Shown piece after piece: positions 50,083-59,176 of a stretch of DNA of 64,000 nucleotides. The stretch is from a bacterium. GTDB taxonomy: Bacteria; Planctomycetota; Planctomycetia; Isosphaerales; Isosphaeraceae. The stretch spans positions 1 through 64,000 of the forward strand of contig WGMM01000041.1 of NCBI GenBank assembly GCA_016125085.1, given 5' to 3'. The position numbers and the translations under genes were made by a program. The notes beneath the pieces are model-generated. The model saw only the letters and a list, made by a program, of their open reading frames with translations. It was not told the DNA's origin and made no database searches. How positions within the stretch are numbered: the stretch's first letter is position 1; every line of letters starts with the position of its first letter.

Positions 50083-51123
50083 TCACCCGTGCGATTTGTC
50101 GAACTTGGCGTCTTTCGCCACGTTCAGCCAGGTGTGCACGTGCGGGTGGCCGTGGAAGTACCAGGAGAAGGCCGGGCCTTCGAGCTTCCAGACGTCCCAG
50201 ACGCCGTCGCCGCCGATGTCGCCTTCCTTGTAGAAGGTCAGCCGCATGGCGTCCACGCCGCCGGCGGATTCGACATTGGACATCAGTTCTTCGACGTCGG
50301 CCTTGCGGAACGGCCGCGTGCCGGCTTCGATCAGTTGCTTGACCATGGCCTTCTGCTGGCCGTCGAGCGACTTGATCGCCAGGCCCGACTCGGGCAGGGC
50401 GGCACCAGCCAGCTTGATCGACCGGGCATCGTCGGCGATCTTCTTGTCGAGCAGGGCCGCGGCCTGCTGCTTGTCGTCGAGCGTCTTGAAGATCTTGTTG
50501 GCCATTTCGCCCTGGTACCACCAGACGTTGGCCGTGTGGGTCGGATTTTCGTCGAAATTGCCGGCGGCGGCGTGGCCGTAGAAGATCGGGCCGCCGAACG
50601 CGACGCCGTCGGCCGAATTGCCGTCGGCCCGGAGCGTATCGTGCCGGCCGGAAAGGACCCACTCGAACGGCTTGTCGGAATCAGGCTCGCCGAAGATGGC
50701 GATGTGATAGCCTTCGAAACCGCCGTAGTCGTCGTCCATCTGCTTCATGTAGCGTTCGTAGCCCTCTTCGCTCGTGAGATTCTTGAAGATCTCACGGCAA
50801 AGCTCCTGTTGCTCAGGCTTCAGGTCTTCGATCTTGGGCTTGGTGATGGCCCAGTTGTTGCCGATCCGCGTGCGCAGAGGGTGATCGAACGGGAAGCACA
50901 GGATCTTCCGCTGCTCGTCGTTCATGGACTTGAACAGTCGGCCGACAGCCGACTCGGCCGAATCGGTGCGCTTCGGGCCGACGGCCTGATCGGCCAGCGC
51001 CTGGGGCAGACCTGCACCGGCCAGTGAGGCCGCGCCGATCGCCTGGACGAAACTTCGGCGATTCAAATGAGCCAAATCCCGGCTGTTTTGCGAGTTTTGC
51101 GATGCCATGCGCTGAGTCCTCAT
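50083..51123 (-). CDS. DUF3500-like protein with Tat signal
   Basis: NRRSFVQAIGAASLAGAGLPQALA; GFEGYHIAIFGEPDSDKPFEWVLSGRHDTLR, HPHVHTWL. Confidence 0.82.
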   Translation of the reverse strand: MRTQRMASQNSQNSRDLAHLNRRSFVQAIGAASLAGAGLPQALADQAVGPKRTDSAESAVGRLFKSMNDEQRKILCFPFDHPLRTRIGNNWAITKPKIEDLKPEQQELCREIFKNLTSEEGYERYMKQMDDDYGGFEGYHIAIFGEPDSDKPFEWVLSGRHDTLRADGNSADGVAFGGPIFYGHAAAGNFDENPTHTANVWWYQGEMANKIFKTLDDKQQAAALLDKKIADDARSIKLAGAALPESGLAIKSLDGQQKAMVKQLIEAGTRPFRKADVEELMSNVESAGGVDAMRLTFYKEGDIGGDGVWDVWKLEGPAFSWYFHGHPHVHTWLNVAKDAKFDKSHG

Positions 51124-51345
51124 TCTGGTTCTGGATCGGTACGGAAGCCGCGAAAGCGTCGTGGGTCGAAGGACGTACGGTTCCCGAAAGGCAGGTTCAG
51201 TCCACGTTACGCCATCGGTCCGGTCGAGTCAATCCTCGTCGGCAGGTTGCATGAAGGACGCCTCGGAAACCGAATTCGCCAGGTGGGAATCGCCGAATCC
51301 GTGGCCTGGGCGCCCATTCAGCCTAACCCCTTTTTCTCTTCCCGA

Positions 51346-52554
51346 TCAGGCCAGTGAATCCTTCGCCCTGTCCAATAACGCTGCGAAATCCAGCTTCGAA
51401 GGGCAAGCTTCGCGGGCCGCGGCCAGGTCCGCATCGGTCCAGTCGCGGGCTTCGAGGGAAAGAGACGAGAACCTGTTCCGGGCTTCGGACCGTGCCCCAT
51501 GGCGCTCGTAATAGGTCAGGTAGCGGGTGATATCGCCAAGCGGGGCCTTCGTACCAGCCGCGAGAGAGCAACGGCCGTCGCAGTCCGGGCAAAGCGAGGG
51601 GGCGGAGGCGATGAAGGCGTCCCTGAGGCGGCCGATGTCCGCGCTTTTCATCGGTTCGAAAGACTGTGCAGCACGGGTGTTTTCGTTCACCTGAGCCGTG
51701 TTCTGCATCGACACGCAGGCCGTCGCGAACCGCTCGTCCGTCCAGATCGCGTGCAGGAGCGCCCCGTACGGCGTGATCCCCCTCTCGATCAGGTCGGGTG
51801 CCTTTTTGGCGACCTGGGCCAGGAACGCGTTCGGATCAGGCCCGGCGAGCTGCTTCATCGAGATCAGGCCGATTCCCGCGGCGTGGCAGCGGTCAATCGC
51901 CTTGTTCAGGCGTGTGTTCTTATCCAGCCATGCCGTGTTCTGGATCATGACGACGTCGAAGATCTTTCCTTCGGCGGCAGCCTCCAGATACTCCGCCCTG
52001 CGTCCATCGTGACAAGAGAAGCCCACGAACCGGGCCTTGCCCGACTTCTTGATGGCCTCCACCGTGTCCTTCATCTCCTTGCTCTTCGGCCAATCGAGCG
52101 AACTGGCAGGGTATTCGCCGCCGATGCCGTGGATCAGGAAGAGGTCGACATAGTCGGTCCGCAGCGTGGCGAGCCGCTTATCGAGCTGGGCGATCAGATC
52201 CTTAGGCGTCTTCGGATGGTCTTTCGTGACAAGGAATACCGTCTTCCGCAGAGCGGGGTTCGAGTCGAGCCAGTCCGCGATGCCGGGTTCCGACTTGTAC
52301 GTGTCGGCCGTATCGATGCACCGGACGCCCTGGGCGTAGGCGTGCCGGAGGATCCTGCCCAGGCCTGACCCGCGGAACGTACCCAGGTTCAGAATCGTCA
52401 CCTTCTCGCCCGTCCGGCCGAGCACCCGCGTGGGCAATACGACGGCTTTCTCCTGTGGTTCCGCCGCTGGTGCCTGCATCCCGGCCAGGGCTGCGGCCGA
52501 ACCAGCCTTCAGGAACTCGCGGCGATCCGTGGAGATGGGGTCATTCTCGGCCAT
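51346..52554 (-). CDS. Aldo/keto reductase with Tat signal
   Basis: DRREFLKAGSAAALAG; IDTADTYKSEPGIADWL, DLFLIHGIG, CPDCDGRC. Confidence 0.92.
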   Translation of the reverse strand: MAENDPISTDRREFLKAGSAAALAGMQAPAAEPQEKAVVLPTRVLGRTGEKVTILNLGTFRGSGLGRILRHAYAQGVRCIDTADTYKSEPGIADWLDSNPALRKTVFLVTKDHPKTPKDLIAQLDKRLATLRTDYVDLFLIHGIGGEYPASSLDWPKSKEMKDTVEAIKKSGKARFVGFSCHDGRRAEYLEAAAEGKIFDVVMIQNTAWLDKNTRLNKAIDRCHAAGIGLISMKQLAGPDPNAFLAQVAKKAPDLIERGITPYGALLHAIWTDERFATACVSMQNTAQVNENTRAAQSFEPMKSADIGRLRDAFIASAPSLCPDCDGRCSLAAGTKAPLGDITRYLTYYERHGARSEARNRFSSLSLEARDWTDADLAAAREACPSKLDFAALLDRAKDSLA

Positions 52555-52653
52555 GGGCGGATTCTCCAGATTATGGGGCTCAGGTCACGGAGAGTTACGG
52601 GGCTGTTCTGCGATTCGCCATGCCACGAACGACGTGCCCGACTCGAATCGGCA

Positions 52654-53271
52654 TTACTTGCTGAGATCTTTGATCCGGAAATTGCGATACTCGTGGACTC
52701 CATTTTCGCCCTGGAGGCCGATATAGCCTCTCTTCAGCATATCCGCGGATTCGGTCGTCGAAACCAGCTCGCCGTTCAGGCGAACTTCGATCTTCGGTCC
52801 TGTGGTCGTGATCTCGTATTCGTTCCACTCACCATCGGGCTTGAGCACTTTTTTCGTCAGGTCCACGTTGAGATCGTTCTTCGCGTTGAAGATCTTGGCC
52901 ATGCGGTTCGTATTCTCGACCTGAACTTCGTACTTCCGATCAGGCCAGTTTCTACCTTCGATTCCCGACCGCAGAAAGACACCGCCATCCTGTTTGGGTT
53001 TCAAAAAACGAAATTCCAGGCGAAGGATGAAATCGGCATATTCTTTGTCGCTCCGAAGCCAGCCGTTGCCCTCGGCGTGCTTGATGACCCCGTCCTCGAC
53101 CACGAACTTCGCGCCGTTCATCTGATGCCAGCCATTGAGGGTCTTGCCATCGAAAAGGCTGACGAATCCCTCATCACCGGCAGAGGCGACCATGGAGCCG
53201 TTCGACAATCCCAGAAGGCATGAAGCGGTGATGACAACAAGGCTCAGAGAGCCAAAGCGATTGCTGGGCAT
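52654..53271 (-). CDS. DUF1080 (3-keto-disaccharide hydrolase-like) secreted protein
   Basis: FVSLFDGKTLNGWHQMNGAKFVVEDGVIKH, GGVFLRSGIEGRNWPDRKYEVQVEN. Confidence 0.93.
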   Translation of the reverse strand: MPSNRFGSLSLVVITASCLLGLSNGSMVASAGDEGFVSLFDGKTLNGWHQMNGAKFVVEDGVIKHAEGNGWLRSDKEYADFILRLEFRFLKPKQDGGVFLRSGIEGRNWPDRKYEVQVENTNRMAKIFNAKNDLNVDLTKKVLKPDGEWNEYEITTTGPKIEVRLNGELVSTTESADMLKRGYIGLQGENGVHEYRNFRIKDLSK

Positions 53272-53605
53272 GATTTTATCCTCGAGGGGAGTCGATTCGG
53301 AGGATCACCCGGGATTTCCCGAATGACGGCAGGGTTCGACCGATTCGGTCGCATACAGGCGGGGCAATTCCCAGAATTACAGCAGGCAGGAGTAGCCCGG
53401 TCAACCCTCAACCGGTTCGGACAATCGGGTCGAAAGTGGAAAAGGGGCAAGGGGGCTCTGTCGAAATCCATGTAGAAAAGGGTTCATCAGGAAATTCCGT
53501 GGGCTGGTTATCCTTCATTCCGCGATCGATCTCATGAATGAATGTCAATCGCACTCGAATCGGCTTTCAGAATGGGTGACATATCGCTCTGCCAGCCTGG
53601 TATTC

Positions 53606-53960
53606 GCCCTGAAAGGGCGGTGGGTCAATTGCCCCGGGTGAAACCCGGGGAATGCGATCGAGATGCAATATTTCTTGCGGCCTGAAAGGTCGCAGGTCAT
53701 GAATTGCGATTACCTTGAGGAAAAACGATGGTTTCCTGCACCCTTTCAGGGTGCTGTACCAATGGCTGGCTTACGAATTCCCAGGGTTTCACCCTGGGCT
53801 ATTGACCTTCGACCTTTCAGGTCGATTTCGATGATCGAAGTTCGAAACCGCGATCGCAGAGGTTCGGTGTAATGCAGCGGTTATCGTTTTCGTGAGACGA
53901 TGCGATGATATCCTGACTCATTCCGAATTCGAGTTCACCCCCAATAAACCCTTAAGAACC
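53606..53960 (-). repeat. Copy B of the ~355 bp hairpin-rich element
   Basis: Reverse complement nearly identical to 14659-15013; starts GCCCTGAAAGGGC. Confidence 0.93.
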
Positions 53961-54067
53961 GGAAATTCTAATTTTCGGCGTCCGAACTCGGATCGGAGTC
54001 GTCCCTCCGACCTCGGGGCCGACCGAGAAAGCAGGAAAACTAGAAAGTCCCCATTGAGTCGCTGGTG

Positions 54068-55468
54068 CTATGGATAGACCTGCGTTAGGTTGTCATGTTC
54101 GAGCCTTAATGCCGCAAACTCGCGTTCAGAAGCAAAACTCGTGTGTGGTTCGCCGAATTGTTTGCGGATCTTTTGTTCAAGTGTAGATTCGAATTGCTTG
54201 ATTCTTACGGCGGCAGTTGGCGCGTCGTGTACGATAAGTACGTCAATATCCCCATACACCTTTCGCCGGATAAACGAGCCGAATAGGAAAACCCGGACGC
54301 CACTTGGCGGGAGGGATTCTTGTACTATGCCCTTGATGCCAAGCAGCCGAGAGTCTCTGTCGGCTTTCAGCAAGAAATTTAAGTATTGATCGCCCGTGTG
54401 ATGAATAGCGCCCATAAACTCTCCCAGCATAAAGAGGCCGATGCCGCGCTCAATGCATTGCTGCTTTGTTGAGTCGGAGTACTGCCCGGCGGGGCTGGAA
54501 CATATGATCGCATCTACGCCGGGATCAACTTCAAGAACTCGATCGAGTGTGTAGTCCGTGAAATAGTAGGTGTTGGTCACGAACACCTTGAGTGTTCGGC
54601 CGTCACGGAGTTCAACGAGCATAGTGCCGCGATTCAGCTCTTGAAGATTTGTAATCGCGCGATGGGCAGATAGGAATCGCTCAATGAACGTCTTTACTGT
54701 GTCGTAGCGGAACTCAAGTTCTTCTTGTGCTGCAACTTCAGGTGCCGGGGCGTCGATACCGAGGCGTGTCTTTATGTAGTATTCAAAGCTCTTTGGAAAT
54801 AGTTTGTAATCGTTAACCTTCTGATTGATTAAGCAGTTGTCATGGAACGCATCAGCATGGATTTTGTATTCGAGCATTTTAGGATAAACTTCCCAAGGGT
54901 ATTGAAAGTTCCTCTTGTTGTTTTCAATGAGCGCAATGATTCTCTGATTGTTCGGGAGAATAGTATCCAGGCACCGCTTCTTCCAGATGTTTAATCCATC
55001 TCCGCCGAGTCCGCCCAAGACGTTGGCTGAGTAAGGACCGCATTCGCGAAAGATTGCAGAGTTCTCTTCAAGAAGGTCGTTGACCTCTGCAAGAAGAACC
55101 TTCTCATCTTTGATGTTTGGGATAGAAAAGAGTGATCTAATCTTTCCTGCGTGAGATGCTTTCCAGCTTTGCATCTCTTCCACGGAGAAGGCCTTCTCGA
55201 GTTCGTCGACTAATTTGTGGCACTCAAGGCAAAGCATGATGAGGTTAGTCATGCCGTCCTTGTCGATATACTCAGCCAGCTCGTGGTCGCTCCTTGGGCC
55301 GGAAGTGCCGTGCCCGATGATGTGCGCGACATTTGCAATGCTGACGGATCCCTCCGCGACGGCGATGAAAAGTGATTTATTGCACTTTGGGTTCTGGCAG
55401 AACCCTCCACATTGCGCCCACAGCAGCCGAGCAGTGTTGACTGGAATTGACTTTCTGGTGTTCGACAT
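54068..55468 (-). CDS. HNH endonuclease - middle region - minimal nucleotidyltransferase fusion protein
   Basis: N-term LLWAQCGGFCQNPKCNKSLF…ANVAHIIGHGTSGPRSDHE…NLIMLCLECHKLVDE; C-term VRVFLFGSFIRRKVYGDIDVLIVHD. Confidence 0.88.
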   Translation of the reverse strand: MSNTRKSIPVNTARLLWAQCGGFCQNPKCNKSLFIAVAEGSVSIANVAHIIGHGTSGPRSDHELAEYIDKDGMTNLIMLCLECHKLVDELEKAFSVEEMQSWKASHAGKIRSLFSIPNIKDEKVLLAEVNDLLEENSAIFRECGPYSANVLGGLGGDGLNIWKKRCLDTILPNNQRIIALIENNKRNFQYPWEVYPKMLEYKIHADAFHDNCLINQKVNDYKLFPKSFEYYIKTRLGIDAPAPEVAAQEELEFRYDTVKTFIERFLSAHRAITNLQELNRGTMLVELRDGRTLKVFVTNTYYFTDYTLDRVLEVDPGVDAIICSSPAGQYSDSTKQQCIERGIGLFMLGEFMGAIHHTGDQYLNFLLKADRDSRLLGIKGIVQESLPPSGVRVFLFGSFIRRKVYGDIDVLIVHDAPTAAVRIKQFESTLEQKIRKQFGEPHTSFASEREFAALRLEHDNLTQVYP

Positions 55469-55600
55469 GGGAGCAGAGAGAGGGTCAGAAGCCTATTTGG
55501 AGGTTTGGGTGAATTGCCGGGGTTGCCTCGGATTCTTCGGGTTGACTAAAATTCGTCCTTTCCCGAGCACTTATTTGCTTCAAATCCACCCAAGCCGCAA

Positions 55601-58090
55601 TTACCGTGGCGTGGCGGTCGTCGGTGTCGCTTCGTCATAGGTCCGCAGGAAGCGGTAATAGACTTCCAGCGTCATTGTGGCCAGGGCGGTGCAGTAGATC
55701 CGGCCGCCGTAGTTGCCCCATTGGCTGTCGTCGGGGTCCCAACTGCCGGCCATGTGGCCTGAGGTTTTTTGCCGCTTGACGATGCGGTCACGCACCAGGG
55801 CGTTCCAGCGGTCCCAGTCCTTGCCGCCCTGCTGGAACATGCCGAGCGTGCCGTAATACCAGTAATAAAGGTTATACGGATCGCGATCCGGGCCATGTTC
55901 GAAGAGATGATCGGCGGCCTCGCGGTTGCGATTGGCGTTCGGGTCGAGTTTGAGGAACCAGCGGCAGACCCAGGCTTCGGCCGTCATCGTGGGCGTGACT
56001 TCCTTCCACGGCTGATATTTGGCCAGGCCGCCGCTTTTGCCTGAACTGACGCCGTCCAGCCACGCCTGAATGCCGCCGATGCAGTCCTCAGGCACCGGGA
56101 AGCCGCTCGCCCGGCCCGATTTGAGCGCCAGCACGGCCCAGCCCAGAATGCTCGTATCGCCCACAGGGGCTTTCGGTTCGTATCGCCAGGCCGCGCCGCC
56201 TTCGGCCTGTGCGGCGACGAGAAACGCCACGGCCCGGGCCGTCGGCTGCTTGAGCCGTTCGTCGCCTGTCAGGGCATAGGCTTCGCACAGGGCGAGCGTC
56301 GCCATGCTGTGGCAGTACATGCCCACGGCCACGCTGCGGCCGCGCAGGTCGCCGTCGGCCTTTTGGGACCGGATCAGGAAATCGAGCCCGCGGGCGACGG
56401 TGTCGGCGTATTTGCCCTGGGTGTGCGTGTAGCCGGCCCCGAGATAGGCGAGCAGGGAAAGGCCTGTGAGGGCTGTGTCGGCTTCCCAGTAGAAGCATTC
56501 GCCGAAGCAGACCTCGCCGGGCGGGCAGTGGATCGTAAAGCTGTCTTCGTCCGGAGCGACGGTGCCGTCGCGATATTTGGCCACGCCGCCGTCCCAGCGG
56601 CCGTCGGCGTCCTGGTGCTTGCGGAGCCATTCCAGGGCGGCTTCGACCGATTTTTCGCTTTGAGTGGACGCGCCGGCCTGAAGGGCCAGCCTGGCTTTGT
56701 CGGGGTCGAGCCGCGACCGATAGGGGGCCGGCACTTCGTCCAGCGGCCGGTTGCCGAGCGGGGCGGACCGGCCGTTCGCCAGCGAAACGGGCGGAACGGC
56801 TGAAAGGTCGGGCTTCGGCAATTCGACGGCCGACCGGTTCGCGAGACGTTCCGGAGCCGCCGGATTCGCGGATTTGCCAGCTTCCCGGTTGCGGATGCGG
56901 TCGCGCAGCGATGTATCAGGCAGGGCCGATTCGGCTTTCGCTGCCGCATTCGAAGCGACCATGCCGGCGGACTTCGCCGTTCCTTCATTAGCGGATGCTG
57001 CCGATTTCGCCGGTTCAGGGCTGATGAACGGCACGGGTGGCGCAAGATCGTCAGCCGGCTTGAGGCCCGCTGGATCGCCCAGGGCATTGCCGGGCTGGTC
57101 GGTGGAAGCCGGGAGATCATTCCGTTTCGGCAGTTCGCGACGCATGCCGGTGCCGATCGCCGGAGCGGCGATCGCGACGGGCGGGAGCGGCACGGCCGTT
57201 CGGGCTGCGGGCTTCGTCGTTTCGGTCGGTGCCAGGGCCGCGGATTCACGCATCGGCCCCGGGCGAACGGTTCGGGCGACGGAGTCGGGCACGGGCAGGG
57301 GCACTGTGGCGTTGGCGGCTGGTCGGCCGGTGGCTTTCACCACGGCGGGGACGATCTTGCGTTCCTGCTCGCCGATCGCGGTCGGAGCGGCCAGATCCGG
57401 CAGGTTCGCGAGTGCCTGGCCAGCGAGATCGGTGACTTCGCTTGCGGGGCGTTCGGGTTTCGCCGAATCGACGGGCAGTGATTCGGCGACATCGGCGGCG
57501 GGAAGGGCGACGTTTTCGCGAGTGACACGTTCAGGCATTTCCGGCTGGGCGAGCGGTGCCGTCAATCGTGCGGCCAGCTCGGGGGCGGAATCGAAGCCGG
57601 GCAGGCTTGAGGGCAATTCCGAGGGGAGGATGCCGCTGCCTGACCCTCGCGTTCCGCCACGTCCGCCCTTTTCGCCATTGGCCTGAGCTTCGCCGCCCGA
57701 GATTTGCACGTCGACGATTTCGAGCGACTGAATGCCGGGCGGCAGCGGCTCGACTTCCGCACGGGTCGAATTCGTGCCTTCGCCAAGCCCGTTGCCAAGG
57801 CTGGCGCGAACCCATTGCGTTGGCTGGCCGTAACGTACGATCAATACGTGCGATACGACGGACAAAATCAGGCACTTGCGCAGCAGCTTGCGTGAACCGA
57901 AGCCGGCCCAGATGCCCGCGCCGACTGCAGTTGCGATTACGGCCGCGAGGACGAGTGTCGACCGGTCGAACTGCATCATCCGAAGATAAAGGTCCAGATC
58001 CAGACCGTTCATGGGCGAAATTTCCGGTTCGACGCGTTCATGGCCGAATTCGGCCCACATCCTTGCCCCGTGACGAGTGGGATTGATCAT
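55601..58090 (-). CDS. Membrane-anchored protein with long Pro/Ala-rich linker and C-terminal terpene-cyclase/prenyltransferase-type alpha-alpha barrel
   Basis: N-term TM (LVLAAVIATAVGAGIWAGF), low-complexity ~300 aa, then VEAALEWLRKHQDADGRWDGG…ARGLDFLIRSQKADGDLRG repeats. Confidence 0.8.
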   Translation of the reverse strand: MINPTRHGARMWAEFGHERVEPEISPMNGLDLDLYLRMMQFDRSTLVLAAVIATAVGAGIWAGFGSRKLLRKCLILSVVSHVLIVRYGQPTQWVRASLGNGLGEGTNSTRAEVEPLPPGIQSLEIVDVQISGGEAQANGEKGGRGGTRGSGSGILPSELPSSLPGFDSAPELAARLTAPLAQPEMPERVTRENVALPAADVAESLPVDSAKPERPASEVTDLAGQALANLPDLAAPTAIGEQERKIVPAVVKATGRPAANATVPLPVPDSVARTVRPGPMRESAALAPTETTKPAARTAVPLPPVAIAAPAIGTGMRRELPKRNDLPASTDQPGNALGDPAGLKPADDLAPPVPFISPEPAKSAASANEGTAKSAGMVASNAAAKAESALPDTSLRDRIRNREAGKSANPAAPERLANRSAVELPKPDLSAVPPVSLANGRSAPLGNRPLDEVPAPYRSRLDPDKARLALQAGASTQSEKSVEAALEWLRKHQDADGRWDGGVAKYRDGTVAPDEDSFTIHCPPGEVCFGECFYWEADTALTGLSLLAYLGAGYTHTQGKYADTVARGLDFLIRSQKADGDLRGRSVAVGMYCHSMATLALCEAYALTGDERLKQPTARAVAFLVAAQAEGGAAWRYEPKAPVGDTSILGWAVLALKSGRASGFPVPEDCIGGIQAWLDGVSSGKSGGLAKYQPWKEVTPTMTAEAWVCRWFLKLDPNANRNREAADHLFEHGPDRDPYNLYYWYYGTLGMFQQGGKDWDRWNALVRDRIVKRQKTSGHMAGSWDPDDSQWGNYGGRIYCTALATMTLEVYYRFLRTYDEATPTTATPR

Positions 58091-58176
58091 ACCAGATTCG
58101 GCCGATCCGGCGAGGCTGGTTCCCGGCCATCGGTCACGGACTCAGCCCGTTTCGACGTTCCAGCGGCAAAACCGGA

Positions 58177-58878
58177 TCACTTCGCGTAAACGATCGGGTC
58201 GGTAAGGCCGACTTCCCGAAACGCCGCGAGCCGCAGGTGGCAGGCATCGCAATGCCCGCACGATTCGCCCGCCGGAGTCGGGTCGTAACAGGTGTGCGTC
58301 AGGGAAAAATCGACGCCTAACTCAAGGCCGCGCTGGATGATCTGCGCTTTCGTCAGGCGCAGGAGCGGCGAATGGATCGTGAACTTGCCCCGGCCCTCGA
58401 CACCGGCGGCGGTCGCGAGATCGGCCACCCGTTCGAAGGCGCTGATGAACTCGGGCCGGCAGTCCGGGTAGCCTGAGTAATCCAGGCAGTTCACGCCGAT
58501 GAAGATGTCGAAGGCGCTGAGGGTTTCGGCCCAGGCGAGGGCGAGGCTGAGGAAGATGGTGTTCCGGGCGGGAACGTAAGTTACGGGGATTCCGTGGCCG
58601 ATTTCGTCGTCCGAGCGGTCTTTGGGGACGGATTCATCGGCGGTCAGGGCACTGCCGCCGAAGAGGCGGAGATCGAGTTTCAGGGTTTTATGATCTGCGA
58701 CGTGGAAAGCGCGGGCGACATTTTCGGCGGCTTTGAGTTCGCAGGTATGTCTCTGACCGTAGTTTATGGTCAGGGCATGGCAGCGGAAGCCGGCGGATTT
58801 CGCTTCGGCGAGGGCGGTGGCGGAATCCATACCGCCGGAGACCAGGATGACCGCGTTACGTCGTTCGCCGCCTTGCAT
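58177..58878 (-). CDS. queC: 7-cyano-7-deazaguanine synthase QueC
   Basis: [42 protein letters not shown]. Confidence 0.96.
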   Translation of the reverse strand: MQGGERRNAVILVSGGMDSATALAEAKSAGFRCHALTINYGQRHTCELKAAENVARAFHVADHKTLKLDLRLFGGSALTADESVPKDRSDDEIGHGIPVTYVPARNTIFLSLALAWAETLSAFDIFIGVNCLDYSGYPDCRPEFISAFERVADLATAAGVEGRGKFTIHSPLLRLTKAQIIQRGLELGVDFSLTHTCYDPTPAGESCGHCDACHLRLAAFREVGLTDPIVYAK

Positions 58879-59176
58879 CGATAGACCTCGAGATCAGTCG
58901 GTTTTCGTGAACGGACCGTGGCCGTCCGTGGCTCGGGAGAGGGCCTGGCCAGAGCGTTCCTTCCCGGGCTTCAGAAACAGGTTAGCTTGTCACGGCATGG
59001 TGCGGCAAGTCATCACGGTTGACACAACACTGTCAGAATATTTAACATAGAACAGACTAGACCCGCTCTATTCGAAGGCGTTCGCCGTACATCTGCCGAC
59101 TCCGGCATTGAATTCTCGACAAGCTGGTCCCTTGGGTCAATGCGTCGGAGTTCAGATACAGGGAGACGGATTGCCT

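Noticed and set aside
54068-55468. CBASS operon
   Set aside because: The NTase is MNT-like rather than a CD-NTase, there is no SAVED domain I can see, and no Cap2/Cap3 or separate effector nearby; kept only as a candidate novel single-gene system.
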